From: Paenibacillus whitsoniae
GTDB lineage: Bacteria > Bacillota > Bacilli > Paenibacillales > NBRC-103111
Assembly (NCBI RefSeq): GCF_003955665.1
Contig: NZ_RXHU01000015.1
Location: 62,001-126,000 of the forward strand
Reading direction: 5' to 3'
DNA length: 64,000 nt
The translations under genes and the position numbers were made by a program. Below the pieces are notes generated by a model that did no database searches, was not told where the DNA came from, and worked only from the letters and a program-made list of their open reading frames with translations. Positions 34,577 to 43,153 of this stretch are shown in pieces. How positions within the stretch are numbered: position 1 is the stretch's first letter; every line of letters starts with the position of its first letter.

Positions 34577-34605
34577 ATCTTACCTCGGTATTCATTCGCT
34601 TGCAA
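34577..34605 (-). promoter_or_regulatory. Promoter of the cluster 2 operon
   Basis: On the minus strand TTGCAA (34605-34600), a 17-bp spacer and TAAGAT (34582-34577) form a good sigma-A promoter. It is followed at once by the cre box and the three palindromes, which gives a long leader of about 260 bases. Confidence 0.65.
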
Positions 34606-34801
34606 CCGCTTTCTTTGTCATAAATTGGATGAACTTGTCGAAGTGGTCAAGTGTCATCGATCCAGCCATTAGGGCAGAGCTATGATTCAGCCCCATGATT
34701 TCTCCCTTGTAGAATTTCATAGAAACGTATACACTTTCATTAGAACATCACAGATTCGTGCTAGATACCATTCATCCAACTTTGTAGGGGGACGTCGACC
34801 G

Positions 34802-35068
34802 ATGGCAGCTAATGAAATAAAACGCGTACAAGCCCTGCTGAATCATGCTCAGCAGCTGGCTGGCAGCAGCAAAGGCATAGACGAAAGAGTGAAAAGCCTA
34901 AGCAGCCGCTTGGAAGCTCTGAAGCAGCTTCAAGACGGACAAGCGACTGAAACGGAAACTGCTGCGGCAAGTGAAGAGGCAGGCGCTGTGGAAGAAGCCA
35001 AGGAAGAGGCGGCGGGGGCGGAAGAAGCCGCAGAAACGGCTGAAGCTTCCGCGGAAGAATCGGCTTAA
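34802..35068 (+). CDS. Small Ala/Glu-rich protein of unknown function
   Basis: An 88-residue protein. The first 50 residues (MAANEIKRVQALLNHAQQLA...) are amphipathic and predicted coiled coil. The last 40 are almost only Ala, Glu, Thr and Ser, a low-complexity acidic tail. I chose the ATG at 34802 because AGGGGG lies upstream; the longer frame from 34682 adds 40 residues of unrelated composition. It stands alone between two minus-strand operons and has its own strong terminator, which supports it as a real gene. No family is recognised. Confidence 0.6.
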   Translation: MAANEIKRVQALLNHAQQLAGSSKGIDERVKSLSSRLEALKQLQDGQATETETAAASEEAGAVEEAKEEAAGAEEAAETAEASAEESA

Positions 35069-35079
35069 GCGGGGAGTTG

Positions 35080-35121
35080 AAAAGGCGGTGCTCGGGATCA
35101 TCATCCCGACACCGCCTTTCT
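35080..35121. terminator. Bidirectional terminator
   Basis: AAAGGCGGTG (35081-35090) pairs with ACCGCCTTT (35111-35119), with an inner CGGGAT/ATCCCG stem. It lies between the ends of the small plus-strand gene and the convergent AraC-type gene. Confidence 0.85.
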
Positions 35122-35143
35122 CATGTTTTCACCATGCTCCCCA

Positions 35144-37492
35144 TTACCCATGGACACGCAACAACTCTGCACGGTACTCCCCTGGCGTCCTTCCGGTCTC
35201 CATTTTAAACGCCTTCGTAAACGATTGGACTGTCAAATAACCTACTTGATCCGCAATCTCCTGGATTTTCAGACGTTGATCGCCCAGAAGCATCCTCGCA
35301 GCCGCGATCCTTCGCTCCGACACTCTGTCTTTAATCGTCATGCCGGTTTCATCTTTATAAATTTTACGCATATGCGAAGTACTGATAGCAAAAATTTCGC
35401 TCAATCGTTCGATGGTCAAGTCATCCGCAAGGTGCGTATCAATGTAAGCCGTAATGGCGACCGCCAACTCCTGATTTTTCATAGAGCGCTTCTGCTCCAG
35501 CTGATCGAGCACAAGCTCATATAGCACCTGCATGTAGCTGACCATACTCTGCATCGTTTCCATCTCTAGCAGATCGGTATGTCTCAATTGCTGTATGACC
35601 GGCTGAAAGCCTAGATTGGCGTCGATTTCGTAAACGCAGCGCAGCGACGAGGAAAATAACTGCAGGAAGTAATGCCTGACCACCTCAATTTGCCTTGCGT
35701 GATGTGCAATCAGATGCGCTTCGAATTCTTGCAACCCAGAGATAAGTCCTTCGCGGTTTCCTGTTTTGAAATGCGTCAGTATTTGCTTCTCCAGACCAAG
35801 CGGGTACATGACAATGCCAGCTTCCGGTCGGACGGCCTCATAATAAATGACCGTATTGCCTCCGTATACGAGCTTTTGTCTAAGCGCTGAGCCCGCTTCC
35901 TGATAGCATTCGCTAAGCTCCTCAATACTCGTGTGCAGCGTGCTGACGCCAATTGTGAACGTCATCGTCGGTACCTGGCCTAGCAGCGTCAGAAGCTGAC
36001 GGAGCCAAGAGCGCAGACTTTCGGGCAGCATCTCCGAATCAATTGGCTCTTCGGCCAAATAAAGCACCATCACCATTTCGTTCGGTTCTGCTTCCACGAG
36101 ATAGCCTTGATAGCCCATCTTACTAAAAGCTTCCTCCTGAAGTCTCTCAGACAATTGCAGAAGCCATGTATTCCGTTCGGATTCATGCATGTTCTGGGTA
36201 AACTTGCTGTACTCATCCATAGATACAATCAAGACGACGAAAGAGCCTGTTTCGGGCAAGCTCAAGCCATAATAAGTTAGACGTTCCATAGTATGAGGCG
36301 ATATCTGTTCGTCACCGCATACCAACCGCTGCAAAAACTTGTTCCGGCTCTGGATTTCATAATCCATAAGCAGTGTAGTCAAATCCCTGTTCTGATCCAT
36401 CAAACGGCTTACACTGCGTTCAATCTGTACAATTTCCTTGGCATGCTCCGATTTACTATCGTAGGATTTCTGGTCAATGCCACGCATCATATTCAACAAT
36501 CGGTGCATCGGGTTAACAATTCTTCGCGACAGCAGCAGCGAGCCAATCAAGCTGAGAACAACAGCCATCAGGCAGATGGCAACCGTTAGCCGGCTCCACA
36601 AGTGCAGGCTGTGCGTTACCACGGACTTTGGAATCATATAGGTGTACACCCAACCGCTCGTTCCGGAAGTCACATAGCAAACCAGCGAGTCTACGCCGTG
36701 CACCTTGGTAAACAAACTTCCGGATGTTTCACTGAATTGTGAAATGTCCAGACCGCTAACAAAATCGCCAAAATCGGAGGTCTCCTCCTCCGGAGCTTTC
36801 TGCGAAAGAATATGTCCTTCTTGGTCAGTAACAACCAATTGAACATCCGGATTCGTACTTAGGGACTGCATAATTTGCGCCAAATAATTGCCCTTGATAT
36901 TGATAACCACATAAGCAGACGGCGTACCGGTTTGAATCACCGGCAGCGTCTTGACGATCGAGATCACAGACTCTTCCTTTGCTGAGGATATTTCCGGAAG
37001 AAATCTGGTGCGGACTGTCGATTTGTTCGACGTTCGTTCGACCATGGAGCGAATAAAATCCCGATCTTGAAAGCTGCTAAGCGGTAACGCCCCCTGAAGC
37101 GAGGACAAGATCATCTGCGAGCTGGTATAGTAGATGGATACCGAGTGTATATAGTCGCTGGATAGCACGACATTCTCAAGCCGCTGCCTTAGCTGAAGCT
37201 GCATGTAAATATCAGCCTGTTCGTAATAATCCATAAAATGGAGAAATGAGGAATCCAAGAATACCGCTTCCATGGCCTTATCGACCTCAGCCAGTACGAT
37301 TTCTTGCCCATTCTTGATCAAATTCAGCGTATTACTGCTGTTCTGGATGGCATCTCGCCAGAGTAAAGTCGAAGATGAATAATACAGCGCCCCCCCTGAG
37401 ATCGCTGCAACCAGTAAGGAAAGCGCTAGAAAATAGTTAAAGTATTCAAATAAACTGCTCTTCAAAAAGCGCTTTTCTTTTTTTTCTTTCAT
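35144..37492 (-). CDS. Membrane-bound AraC-family sensor-regulator of cluster 3
   Basis: A one-component regulator of 782 residues: membrane helix at about 17-38, an extracytoplasmic Cache-like sensor (about 40-295), a second helix at about 300-322 followed by a HAMP-like segment (SRRIVNPMHRLLNMM), a cytoplasmic linker, and the AraC DNA-binding domain at about 680-780 (LSEIFAISTSHMRKIYKDETG and ADQVGYLTVQSFTKAFKME). The gene begins 13 bp after the second binding-protein gene, so they share a transcript. The duplicated 47-bp element ahead of both binding-protein units is its probable target. Confidence 0.92.
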   Translation of the reverse strand: MKEKKEKRFLKSSLFEYFNYFLALSLLVAAISGGALYYSSSTLLWRDAIQNSSNTLNLIKNGQEIVLAEVDKAMEAVFLDSSFLHFMDYYEQADIYMQLQLRQRLENVVLSSDYIHSVSIYYTSSQMILSSLQGALPLSSFQDRDFIRSMVERTSNKSTVRTRFLPEISSAKEESVISIVKTLPVIQTGTPSAYVVINIKGNYLAQIMQSLSTNPDVQLVVTDQEGHILSQKAPEEETSDFGDFVSGLDISQFSETSGSLFTKVHGVDSLVCYVTSGTSGWVYTYMIPKSVVTHSLHLWSRLTVAICLMAVVLSLIGSLLLSRRIVNPMHRLLNMMRGIDQKSYDSKSEHAKEIVQIERSVSRLMDQNRDLTTLLMDYEIQSRNKFLQRLVCGDEQISPHTMERLTYYGLSLPETGSFVVLIVSMDEYSKFTQNMHESERNTWLLQLSERLQEEAFSKMGYQGYLVEAEPNEMVMVLYLAEEPIDSEMLPESLRSWLRQLLTLLGQVPTMTFTIGVSTLHTSIEELSECYQEAGSALRQKLVYGGNTVIYYEAVRPEAGIVMYPLGLEKQILTHFKTGNREGLISGLQEFEAHLIAHHARQIEVVRHYFLQLFSSSLRCVYEIDANLGFQPVIQQLRHTDLLEMETMQSMVSYMQVLYELVLDQLEQKRSMKNQELAVAITAYIDTHLADDLTIERLSEIFAISTSHMRKIYKDETGMTIKDRVSERRIAAARMLLGDQRLKIQEIADQVGYLTVQSFTKAFKMETGRTPGEYRAELLRVHG

Positions 37493-37505
37493 ATTTGCTG
37501 TCCCC

Positions 37506-39077
37506 CTAAATACCGGGACTCACTTTGCCCGATTTCAACGTGTTATATGTTTTAATTTTGGAGTTGAGCAAATCTTCGCCGCCTTTCCTCTTCCACGTAG
37601 CGACATATTCGTCCCACTTGGACAGTGGTTCCTTGCCTGTAACGAATTTGATAAACATCTCTTCCTCGTATTTCGCTACATCGGGACCATACGATTTTTG
37701 TTCATCTGTCAGTGGCATGCCATAAAAAACGTCCTTGTACAAGTTGTACTTAGCTGCCTTTTCGATAAAGCGGTTATTTTCGAGCTGCACGGGATCTTTG
37801 GAGGAGGCACTAACTTTTTCTCCGAGTTCCTGTCTCGAGACGATTTGGCTCAGCGGGTCCAGCCATTTCTCATCGAACGCCTTCTGCCCTACCGGTGTCC
37901 GCCCCGAGTTCATATCGCTATAATGCTCGCCCTTGATCCCATAGTGACTAAGCTCCCAGCCCTCGTCCGTGGATAAATAATCGAGGAAACGAAGAATCGC
38001 TTCCACATTTTTCGTCTTCGACGAAATCGCAACGACAGCGCCTAGGTTGCCAAAAGACAGCATGCCGCTTTTCCCTTCAGGTCCTTTAATCCCCGGAAAG
38101 ACGGGCTCCCAGTCCGCATTCGGAACAATTTCCTTCATTTTAAGCTGTTGACCCAGCGTTTGCGGCGCGAAGGACCACCAGGCGTTGAAGTAACCAATTC
38201 TCCCTTGCGCCGCCTTCTGCGTCGCTTGATCCGACTTAATTGTGAAAATCTCTGGATCAATCACCTTGGCGTCCCACAGGTTTTTGATATAACTCAGTGC
38301 AGCCTTGTACTCCGAAGAAATCGCAACGGGATAAATCTTGTTATCCTTTAGATAACTGTTCATCGGAGCACTGTTCGCAAACATTCCCGGGGAAATACCA
38401 AAGGCTCCAAAAATCGGCATGAAGCTCTCCGCATAAGTGTTAACTGTCCCGATACCATACGTATCATCCTTACCGTTTCTATCTGGGTCCCTGTAAGTAA
38501 ACGCTTTCATTATCTGCTCAAATTCGTCCAGATTCGTCGGCATCTTCATATTCAGCACGTCCAACCAATCCTTGCGAATGACGGGAACTTCCTTTCCTGC
38601 CGCATTCTCGTAAGGGATCACATACTGTTTCCCATTGTACTTCGTCAACTCCCATAACTCGGGCTTCAAATTCTTCTTCAGATTAGGAGCGAATTGATCC
38701 AGATAGGGGGTCACATCCAGAAACAAACCTTGATCCACGAATTTCTGATAGTCAAACGATCCCAGCCTGCTCATATCCGGAATCTCGCCCGATGCAGCAA
38801 GCGCGTTGTACTTGCTATTGAAGTCGTTATTCGGCAGCATATTCACACTTAACTTCACGTTAGTTCTCTTCTCGATCATTTTCGTAACCGGGTTGTCATC
38901 TTTCCAAACGCGGCCTCCATCCGGTTGTATGAGCGAGAGCGTCACCGGAGCAGCAGATGCCTGACCATTCGACGGTGGATGACTGGCTTCCGTGCCGCTG
39001 CAGGCCGAAGCCATTGCTGCGACCAACGATACCATGCATAGCAAGGCGATAGCTCGCTTAGATGAGTCGGTTTTCAT
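37506..39077 (-). CDS. Carbohydrate-binding lipoprotein, paralogue of the cluster 3 binding protein
   Basis: A lipoprotein of 523 residues with the lipobox at ASAC (Cys26). Over the mature part it is very close to the binding protein at 44059-45651, with long shared runs such as LIQPDGGRVWKDDN, IPDMSRLGSFDYQK, NLKKNLKPELWELTK and LNMKMPTNLDEFEQ. It has no permease genes of its own. It sits directly before the AraC-type sensor, so it may compete for the same permeases with another ligand, or present a ligand to the sensor; both are inference. The ATG at 39077 has AAGGGGAG upstream. Confidence 0.92.
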   Translation of the reverse strand: MKTDSSKRAIALLCMVSLVAAMASACSGTEASHPPSNGQASAAPVTLSLIQPDGGRVWKDDNPVTKMIEKRTNVKLSVNMLPNNDFNSKYNALAASGEIPDMSRLGSFDYQKFVDQGLFLDVTPYLDQFAPNLKKNLKPELWELTKYNGKQYVIPYENAAGKEVPVIRKDWLDVLNMKMPTNLDEFEQIMKAFTYRDPDRNGKDDTYGIGTVNTYAESFMPIFGAFGISPGMFANSAPMNSYLKDNKIYPVAISSEYKAALSYIKNLWDAKVIDPEIFTIKSDQATQKAAQGRIGYFNAWWSFAPQTLGQQLKMKEIVPNADWEPVFPGIKGPEGKSGMLSFGNLGAVVAISSKTKNVEAILRFLDYLSTDEGWELSHYGIKGEHYSDMNSGRTPVGQKAFDEKWLDPLSQIVSRQELGEKVSASSKDPVQLENNRFIEKAAKYNLYKDVFYGMPLTDEQKSYGPDVAKYEEEMFIKFVTGKEPLSKWDEYVATWKRKGGEDLLNSKIKTYNTLKSGKVSPGI

Positions 39078-39149
39078 TCATGGACATCTCCCCTTTTTTC
39101 TTGTTTATATTATAAGGCATATCATCCAATAATCACTTTTATTTTTTCA

Positions 39150-39163
39150 CGAAAGCGATTTCA
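39150..39163. promoter_or_regulatory. Candidate cre box ahead of the second binding-protein gene
   Basis: CGAAAGCGATTTCA matches the cre consensus at 13 of 14 positions. It lies between the conserved 47-bp element and a minus-strand TATAAT-like hexamer near 39107. Confidence 0.6.
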
Positions 39164-39180
39164 TTTGTAGATGACAATGT

Positions 39181-39227
39181 GCTTTTTTGTGCTCGTTCTG
39201 CCGAATCGTCAATTTAGATAAAAAAAA
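39181..39227 (-). promoter_or_regulatory. Conserved 47-bp upstream element, copy B
   Basis: The stretch aligns without gaps to 47683-47729 with 38 of 47 identical bases. The shared parts are GCTTTTTTGTGC, a central GCCGA and GATAAAAAAAA. Part of the A-tract belongs to the preceding terminator, but the match continues well beyond it. It lies about 104 bp before the binding-protein ATG and is a candidate AraC-type activator site. Confidence 0.65.
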
Positions 39228-39278
39228 GCAAAAAATACTTGCTCAGCTTTCGAAATTCCCGAAAACTGAGCAAGTATT
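39219..39278 (-). terminator. Terminator of the large glycosidase gene
   Basis: AATACTTGCTCAG (39234-39246) pairs with CTGAGCAAGTATT (39266-39278), followed on the minus strand by a long U-tract. It separates the glycosidase gene from the second binding-protein unit. Confidence 0.9.
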
Positions 39279-39284
39279 CAGCTA

Positions 39285-42200
39285 TTACTTCTTTACCGTC
39301 ACAGTTAACATATCACTTGAGATCACACCTGCGGCGTTGAACAACTCGGCACGATACTGATGCACACCGATTGTGCGGCCGGTGAGAGCTGTAACTGCCT
39401 TTTGAGCATTAGGCGAATTGGCTTGCAGGCTTTGGGTATCGATAAGAACACCATTCTCATAAAGGCGATACCCTGTTGCGTTGGTGCCCCACCACATGTT
39501 CATCGTGATTCGGTAGTCTCCATCTCCATCCCAGTTATCCTGCGATAAGACAGGGTTGCCTGGGACCGCATCCGTGACGTTTACAACAAGAGGTTGACTG
39601 GTTGTTGTTCCAAATGTATTCGCAAGTTCACTCATGTAGGTGTATGTACCGTTCAGTTTATCAGATATCTTCACTTTGGCTAATTGTGCCGTTGGCGAAG
39701 CATCCGAAAGTGTTTGCTGGTTCATGAGAACACCATTCTCATATAGTTTGAACAGAGTGCCATTATTGCCCCACCACATGTTCATCGTGACTGCGAAGTT
39801 GCCATCTTTTAGACCAGAATAGCCGTTATCCGAGGACAAAACAGGTTTTCCAGGAGCGCCGCTTGATAATGGCTTTTCAGCACTTGGCACCACAGTCACA
39901 GTGGATTTGACGGACATCAGTCGTCCGAGCACATCAAAGGCCTTTAGACTCAAGCTGTGAACACCTGGCAAAAGTACCGTAGAAGCCGTTAGCGTCTGGC
40001 CGTTCATCAGATAAGGGACTGCTGCACCGTCCACTAGAAGCTCTGCTGTTCCCGCTGCGATGGGAATCTCACCTTGCACCAACTCCGCTGAGATGGCAAC
40101 ATTCCCTGCCGTAAGTTCCTGATTATTTGCCGGAACCAGATTGATAATTTTACTGTACAGACCTATATCAGGCTGCGTATAGACGCCCACATTCTCCACC
40201 TTGAAAGAAACATCGGTTGCCGTCCTGGAATTGATACCGATACTAAACCTCCGGACTTGATCGGGATCGAGATGGAAATTGTCATCCGGCGTTCCGAAAG
40301 CGGCGAAATCCGACCAAGGCAATTTAACTTGCTGCCATCCACCGACTGGCGTAATGCCCGTTCCTGTGAAATAGCCGGAACCATTGCTTTCATAAATAAA
40401 GCTCCGAACAACTACACCGTCTATAGGAGCTGGGAAATAGACATTGAAGGTAACCCCTTCCGTTCCCGCGAATGACAACTCGCTTGGTAAATCATAATTC
40501 GGATACGTCCACTTGTCCCCACTACCGAAATGATAATCGAACTGAATGACCCCAGGGCTCGGCTGGGTCACCGTAGCGGTAGAACCCGGCGAAATATTCT
40601 CCCCCCACTTGGCAGGATTATCATAGTCAGGAAGCAACAGACTCGGCGTTACTGACTTGTTCTCATTGGAGGCAATCAACGTCACCGACTTGGAAGTAGC
40701 CTCTCCACCGAACGAGCCTTGGAACACGACCGGAAACTTCACATCTGCCGCAATATCCTGGCTTCCTGTCAGGGTAAACGTCAATGTCTCTTTCGAATAC
40801 GGAGCAACCGTTACGTTCTGGGAAGGTGTCGCTAAGGTCCAGCCGCCATAAACGGTGCCGCTGACAGTTCCACTCATCGGTACCCCGTTGAAATTGTAAA
40901 CTTCCACCTCAATGTTTGTTGCCGCTGTCTTATCCAGCAAGTACCCTTTGGCTTTCGCCTTAGCCGCTGTGGCTTCTGGATACTTTTGTGTAATTACGAT
41001 TCTATCCGCATTCGAAAGTTCATCTGCCTTAGGTACAGGAGCCGCGTATACCGAAGTGCTCAAGCCTTGGAGGCTGCCAGTAATCCTCAAATAATGTATA
41101 TCAGGGACTGATGTCAATGCATAGCTGCCCGAGGAGGACGTCAACTGCTGCTCTTTCCCCATAATATCCGTTAATAATGCCGTGTTCGTGCCTGTCGACA
41201 AGGTTAGTGGGGTCTCAAGCTCGCTCCAGTACGCGACCACGCTGTCTGCTCCGTCCTTGAACACATAACCGGCCACTCCATCAGGCAATCCCGGCAGCTT
41301 ACCCAGATAAACGGCTTCACCTAGCGCATGCGTCATCGCTGCTTCTGCATTCACTGCGGCATATGGCGTCCCTCGGGAGGTGAAGCTGCCATAATTCCCA
41401 ATGGTTTCCTGGTAATTCGGGAACACGAACCAGAAATGCTTATCCACGCCACTAGCGATAGATTGAATCGTGGAGGTTGCCAAATATCGTGCCTGTGTCC
41501 GCAACTGCTCGCCGTACAGCGTCTGTGTGCTGTCGGTGAACATTTGGGCTACTCCTGCTTCCGTCACATAAATGGGTTTCGTATCCAAATCGTAGCCCTG
41601 AATAAACTCCGTATGGGCGGCGAAGGAAGGCGGCATATCCAGTATTTTCTGACTCCCACTATCGCTGCGGTGACCGTGATAGTTGTAGACGTCGATAAAG
41701 GGCGCGATATCGTTCTCCATGAGAAGCTCTGTATATCCCCCTGGCGGATAGGCGATGCCCCCCAATGCTACCCGAGTGCCTGACCCCGAATCCCTCGCTG
41801 CGATCGTCGTCGCCTTCACGAATGCGGCATATTGATCGGCGGGCTCACTATCCGCTGTATAGGCAATATCCGGCTCATTCCAAAACTCCCAATCCGACTG
41901 GCTTCCATAATGGCTAGCGCTTGCTTTTGCCAGTTGATAAGCATCCAACAGGTTGCGAGGCAGCTTTTTGTCGTCACTCTTCGTCCACGTAGGAGCAATG
42001 TGGTTCAATTCCAAAACGCGAATGCCATTCGCCGCATAGGCGTTGTTGTATGGATCATATTTGCTGAAATCATAGGTTCCGCTGGCACTGCTAATGGAGT
42101 TCCAATGCATCCGCTCTCGCACATAATCGACCCCCGTCAGCCTGACCGCACGAGCGTATTCCGCCGCTTGCGCGACAGGTATCAGAGAGCCTCCCGCCAC

Positions 42201-43106
42201 ATCCAAAGCGAAGGGATTGTTTGCGGTAGCACGGCGATCTGACGTATTCATCACGATGGAGAAGTACTCGCTGATCGGCTTGCCGTTCTGGTCAGCTTCA
42301 GCAGTTATCGTATAATGGCCGCGTGGCAGCTGCGGCAACGTAACCGTGTAAGAAGGGGCGTACACATTCATCGTCACGCTATTTTGAAGAACAACATTGC
42401 CATCATAATCTTCCACTTTATAGTCAATGACATGTCCATGGCTGGCGGAATCTGTGAATGCGATGGACAATTCCTTGACATCCTGTTCTTCAAATAGGTT
42501 GTTAGGCGCATTCGTTACGATTTTGTTCAATCCCCAGGGGAGCTTCTTCAATTCTACATAATCAAGGAAAAAGTAGATGCGCCCATCTGAAGGTCTTCCG
42601 TTGGGAATACGAAAGGAGATGGTGTTGCTGCCGGCTTTAAGCGTCACCGGATTCAGCTTGAATTTATGGAAGATGTTCGCCGGCGTATCAATTTGACCGA
42701 TCTTTGTGGCAACGGTGGAATTGACAGGAAAATAATTGCCATCATTGATTTTCATTTCATACGGCGGGATTGATGCCAAACCGATCGGGCTTCCCATCAT
42801 CTCCAATCCATAAATGCCGGGAACGGCAATGTTCACTTCATAGTCTACGCTGTAGTTGGACGCGGGAACGCCGCTTAAGCTCTTGAGGTAAAAAAAGTCA
42901 CCATTGCTCAGCGAGCTGTTCTTATAACCATCCTTCGTACCACCGATCTCGTTGCCAACTTTAGAGGTGTAGTTCTCCCCTTCGATTCTAATCACAGTAG
43001 GTTCTGAGCTTGTTTCTGTCTCACCGGCAGCGAGAGATGGATTGACTTGTAAAATAAGCGTGAATGCCAGAATGAAAGCGAGTATAAATGATAAATGTTT
43101 TTTCAA
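39285..43106 (-). CDS. Secreted multimodular clan-A-like glycosidase with CBM and tandem ChiA-N-like modules
   Basis: The 1273-residue protein starts with a signal peptide (1-26) from a TTG with GGAGGG nine bases upstream. It has a CBM6/35-like module (about 38-190), a linker Ig domain and a TIM barrel (about 305-610). In the barrel WEFWNEPD and IYVTEAG supply acid/base Glu411 and nucleophile Glu516, as in GH39/GH5-type clan A enzymes. After beta domains comes a CBM11/CIA30-like module (about 830-985) and, at the end, two tandem modules with MNMWWG...LYENGVL (about 1085-1273), like the chitinase A N-terminal domain. The substrate is probably a plant or microbial glycan. A perfect cre box precedes it. 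Confidence 0.85.
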   Translation of the reverse strand: MKKHLSFILAFILAFTLILQVNPSLAAGETETSSEPTVIRIEGENYTSKVGNEIGGTKDGYKNSSLSNGDFFYLKSLSGVPASNYSVDYEVNIAVPGIYGLEMMGSPIGLASIPPYEMKINDGNYFPVNSTVATKIGQIDTPANIFHKFKLNPVTLKAGSNTISFRIPNGRPSDGRIYFFLDYVELKKLPWGLNKIVTNAPNNLFEEQDVKELSIAFTDSASHGHVIDYKVEDYDGNVVLQNSVTMNVYAPSYTVTLPQLPRGHYTITAEADQNGKPISEYFSIVMNTSDRRATANNPFALDVAGGSLIPVAQAAEYARAVRLTGVDYVRERMHWNSISSASGTYDFSKYDPYNNAYAANGIRVLELNHIAPTWTKSDDKKLPRNLLDAYQLAKASASHYGSQSDWEFWNEPDIAYTADSEPADQYAAFVKATTIAARDSGSGTRVALGGIAYPPGGYTELLMENDIAPFIDVYNYHGHRSDSGSQKILDMPPSFAAHTEFIQGYDLDTKPIYVTEAGVAQMFTDSTQTLYGEQLRTQARYLATSTIQSIASGVDKHFWFVFPNYQETIGNYGSFTSRGTPYAAVNAEAAMTHALGEAVYLGKLPGLPDGVAGYVFKDGADSVVAYWSELETPLTLSTGTNTALLTDIMGKEQQLTSSSGSYALTSVPDIHYLRITGSLQGLSTSVYAAPVPKADELSNADRIVITQKYPEATAAKAKAKGYLLDKTAATNIEVEVYNFNGVPMSGTVSGTVYGGWTLATPSQNVTVAPYSKETLTFTLTGSQDIAADVKFPVVFQGSFGGEATSKSVTLIASNENKSVTPSLLLPDYDNPAKWGENISPGSTATVTQPSPGVIQFDYHFGSGDKWTYPNYDLPSELSFAGTEGVTFNVYFPAPIDGVVVRSFIYESNGSGYFTGTGITPVGGWQQVKLPWSDFAAFGTPDDNFHLDPDQVRRFSIGINSRTATDVSFKVENVGVYTQPDIGLYSKIINLVPANNQELTAGNVAISAELVQGEIPIAAGTAELLVDGAAVPYLMNGQTLTASTVLLPGVHSLSLKAFDVLGRLMSVKSTVTVVPSAEKPLSSGAPGKPVLSSDNGYSGLKDGNFAVTMNMWWGNNGTLFKLYENGVLMNQQTLSDASPTAQLAKVKISDKLNGTYTYMSELANTFGTTTSQPLVVNVTDAVPGNPVLSQDNWDGDGDYRITMNMWWGTNATGYRLYENGVLIDTQSLQANSPNAQKAVTALTGRTIGVHQYRAELFNAAGVISSDMLTVTVKK

Positions 43107-43137
43107 AGGTTACTTCCCTCCTAATCGATAGGATGCA

Positions 43138-43151
43138 TGTTAACGCTTACA
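43138..43151. promoter_or_regulatory. Consensus cre box ahead of the large glycosidase gene
   Basis: TGTTAACGCTTACA, or TGTAAGCGTTAACA on the minus strand, matches the cre consensus at every position. It lies between the stop of the GH43-like gene and the glycosidase start, so CcpA would curb transcription entering or starting here. Confidence 0.8.
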
Positions 43152-43153
43152 AA

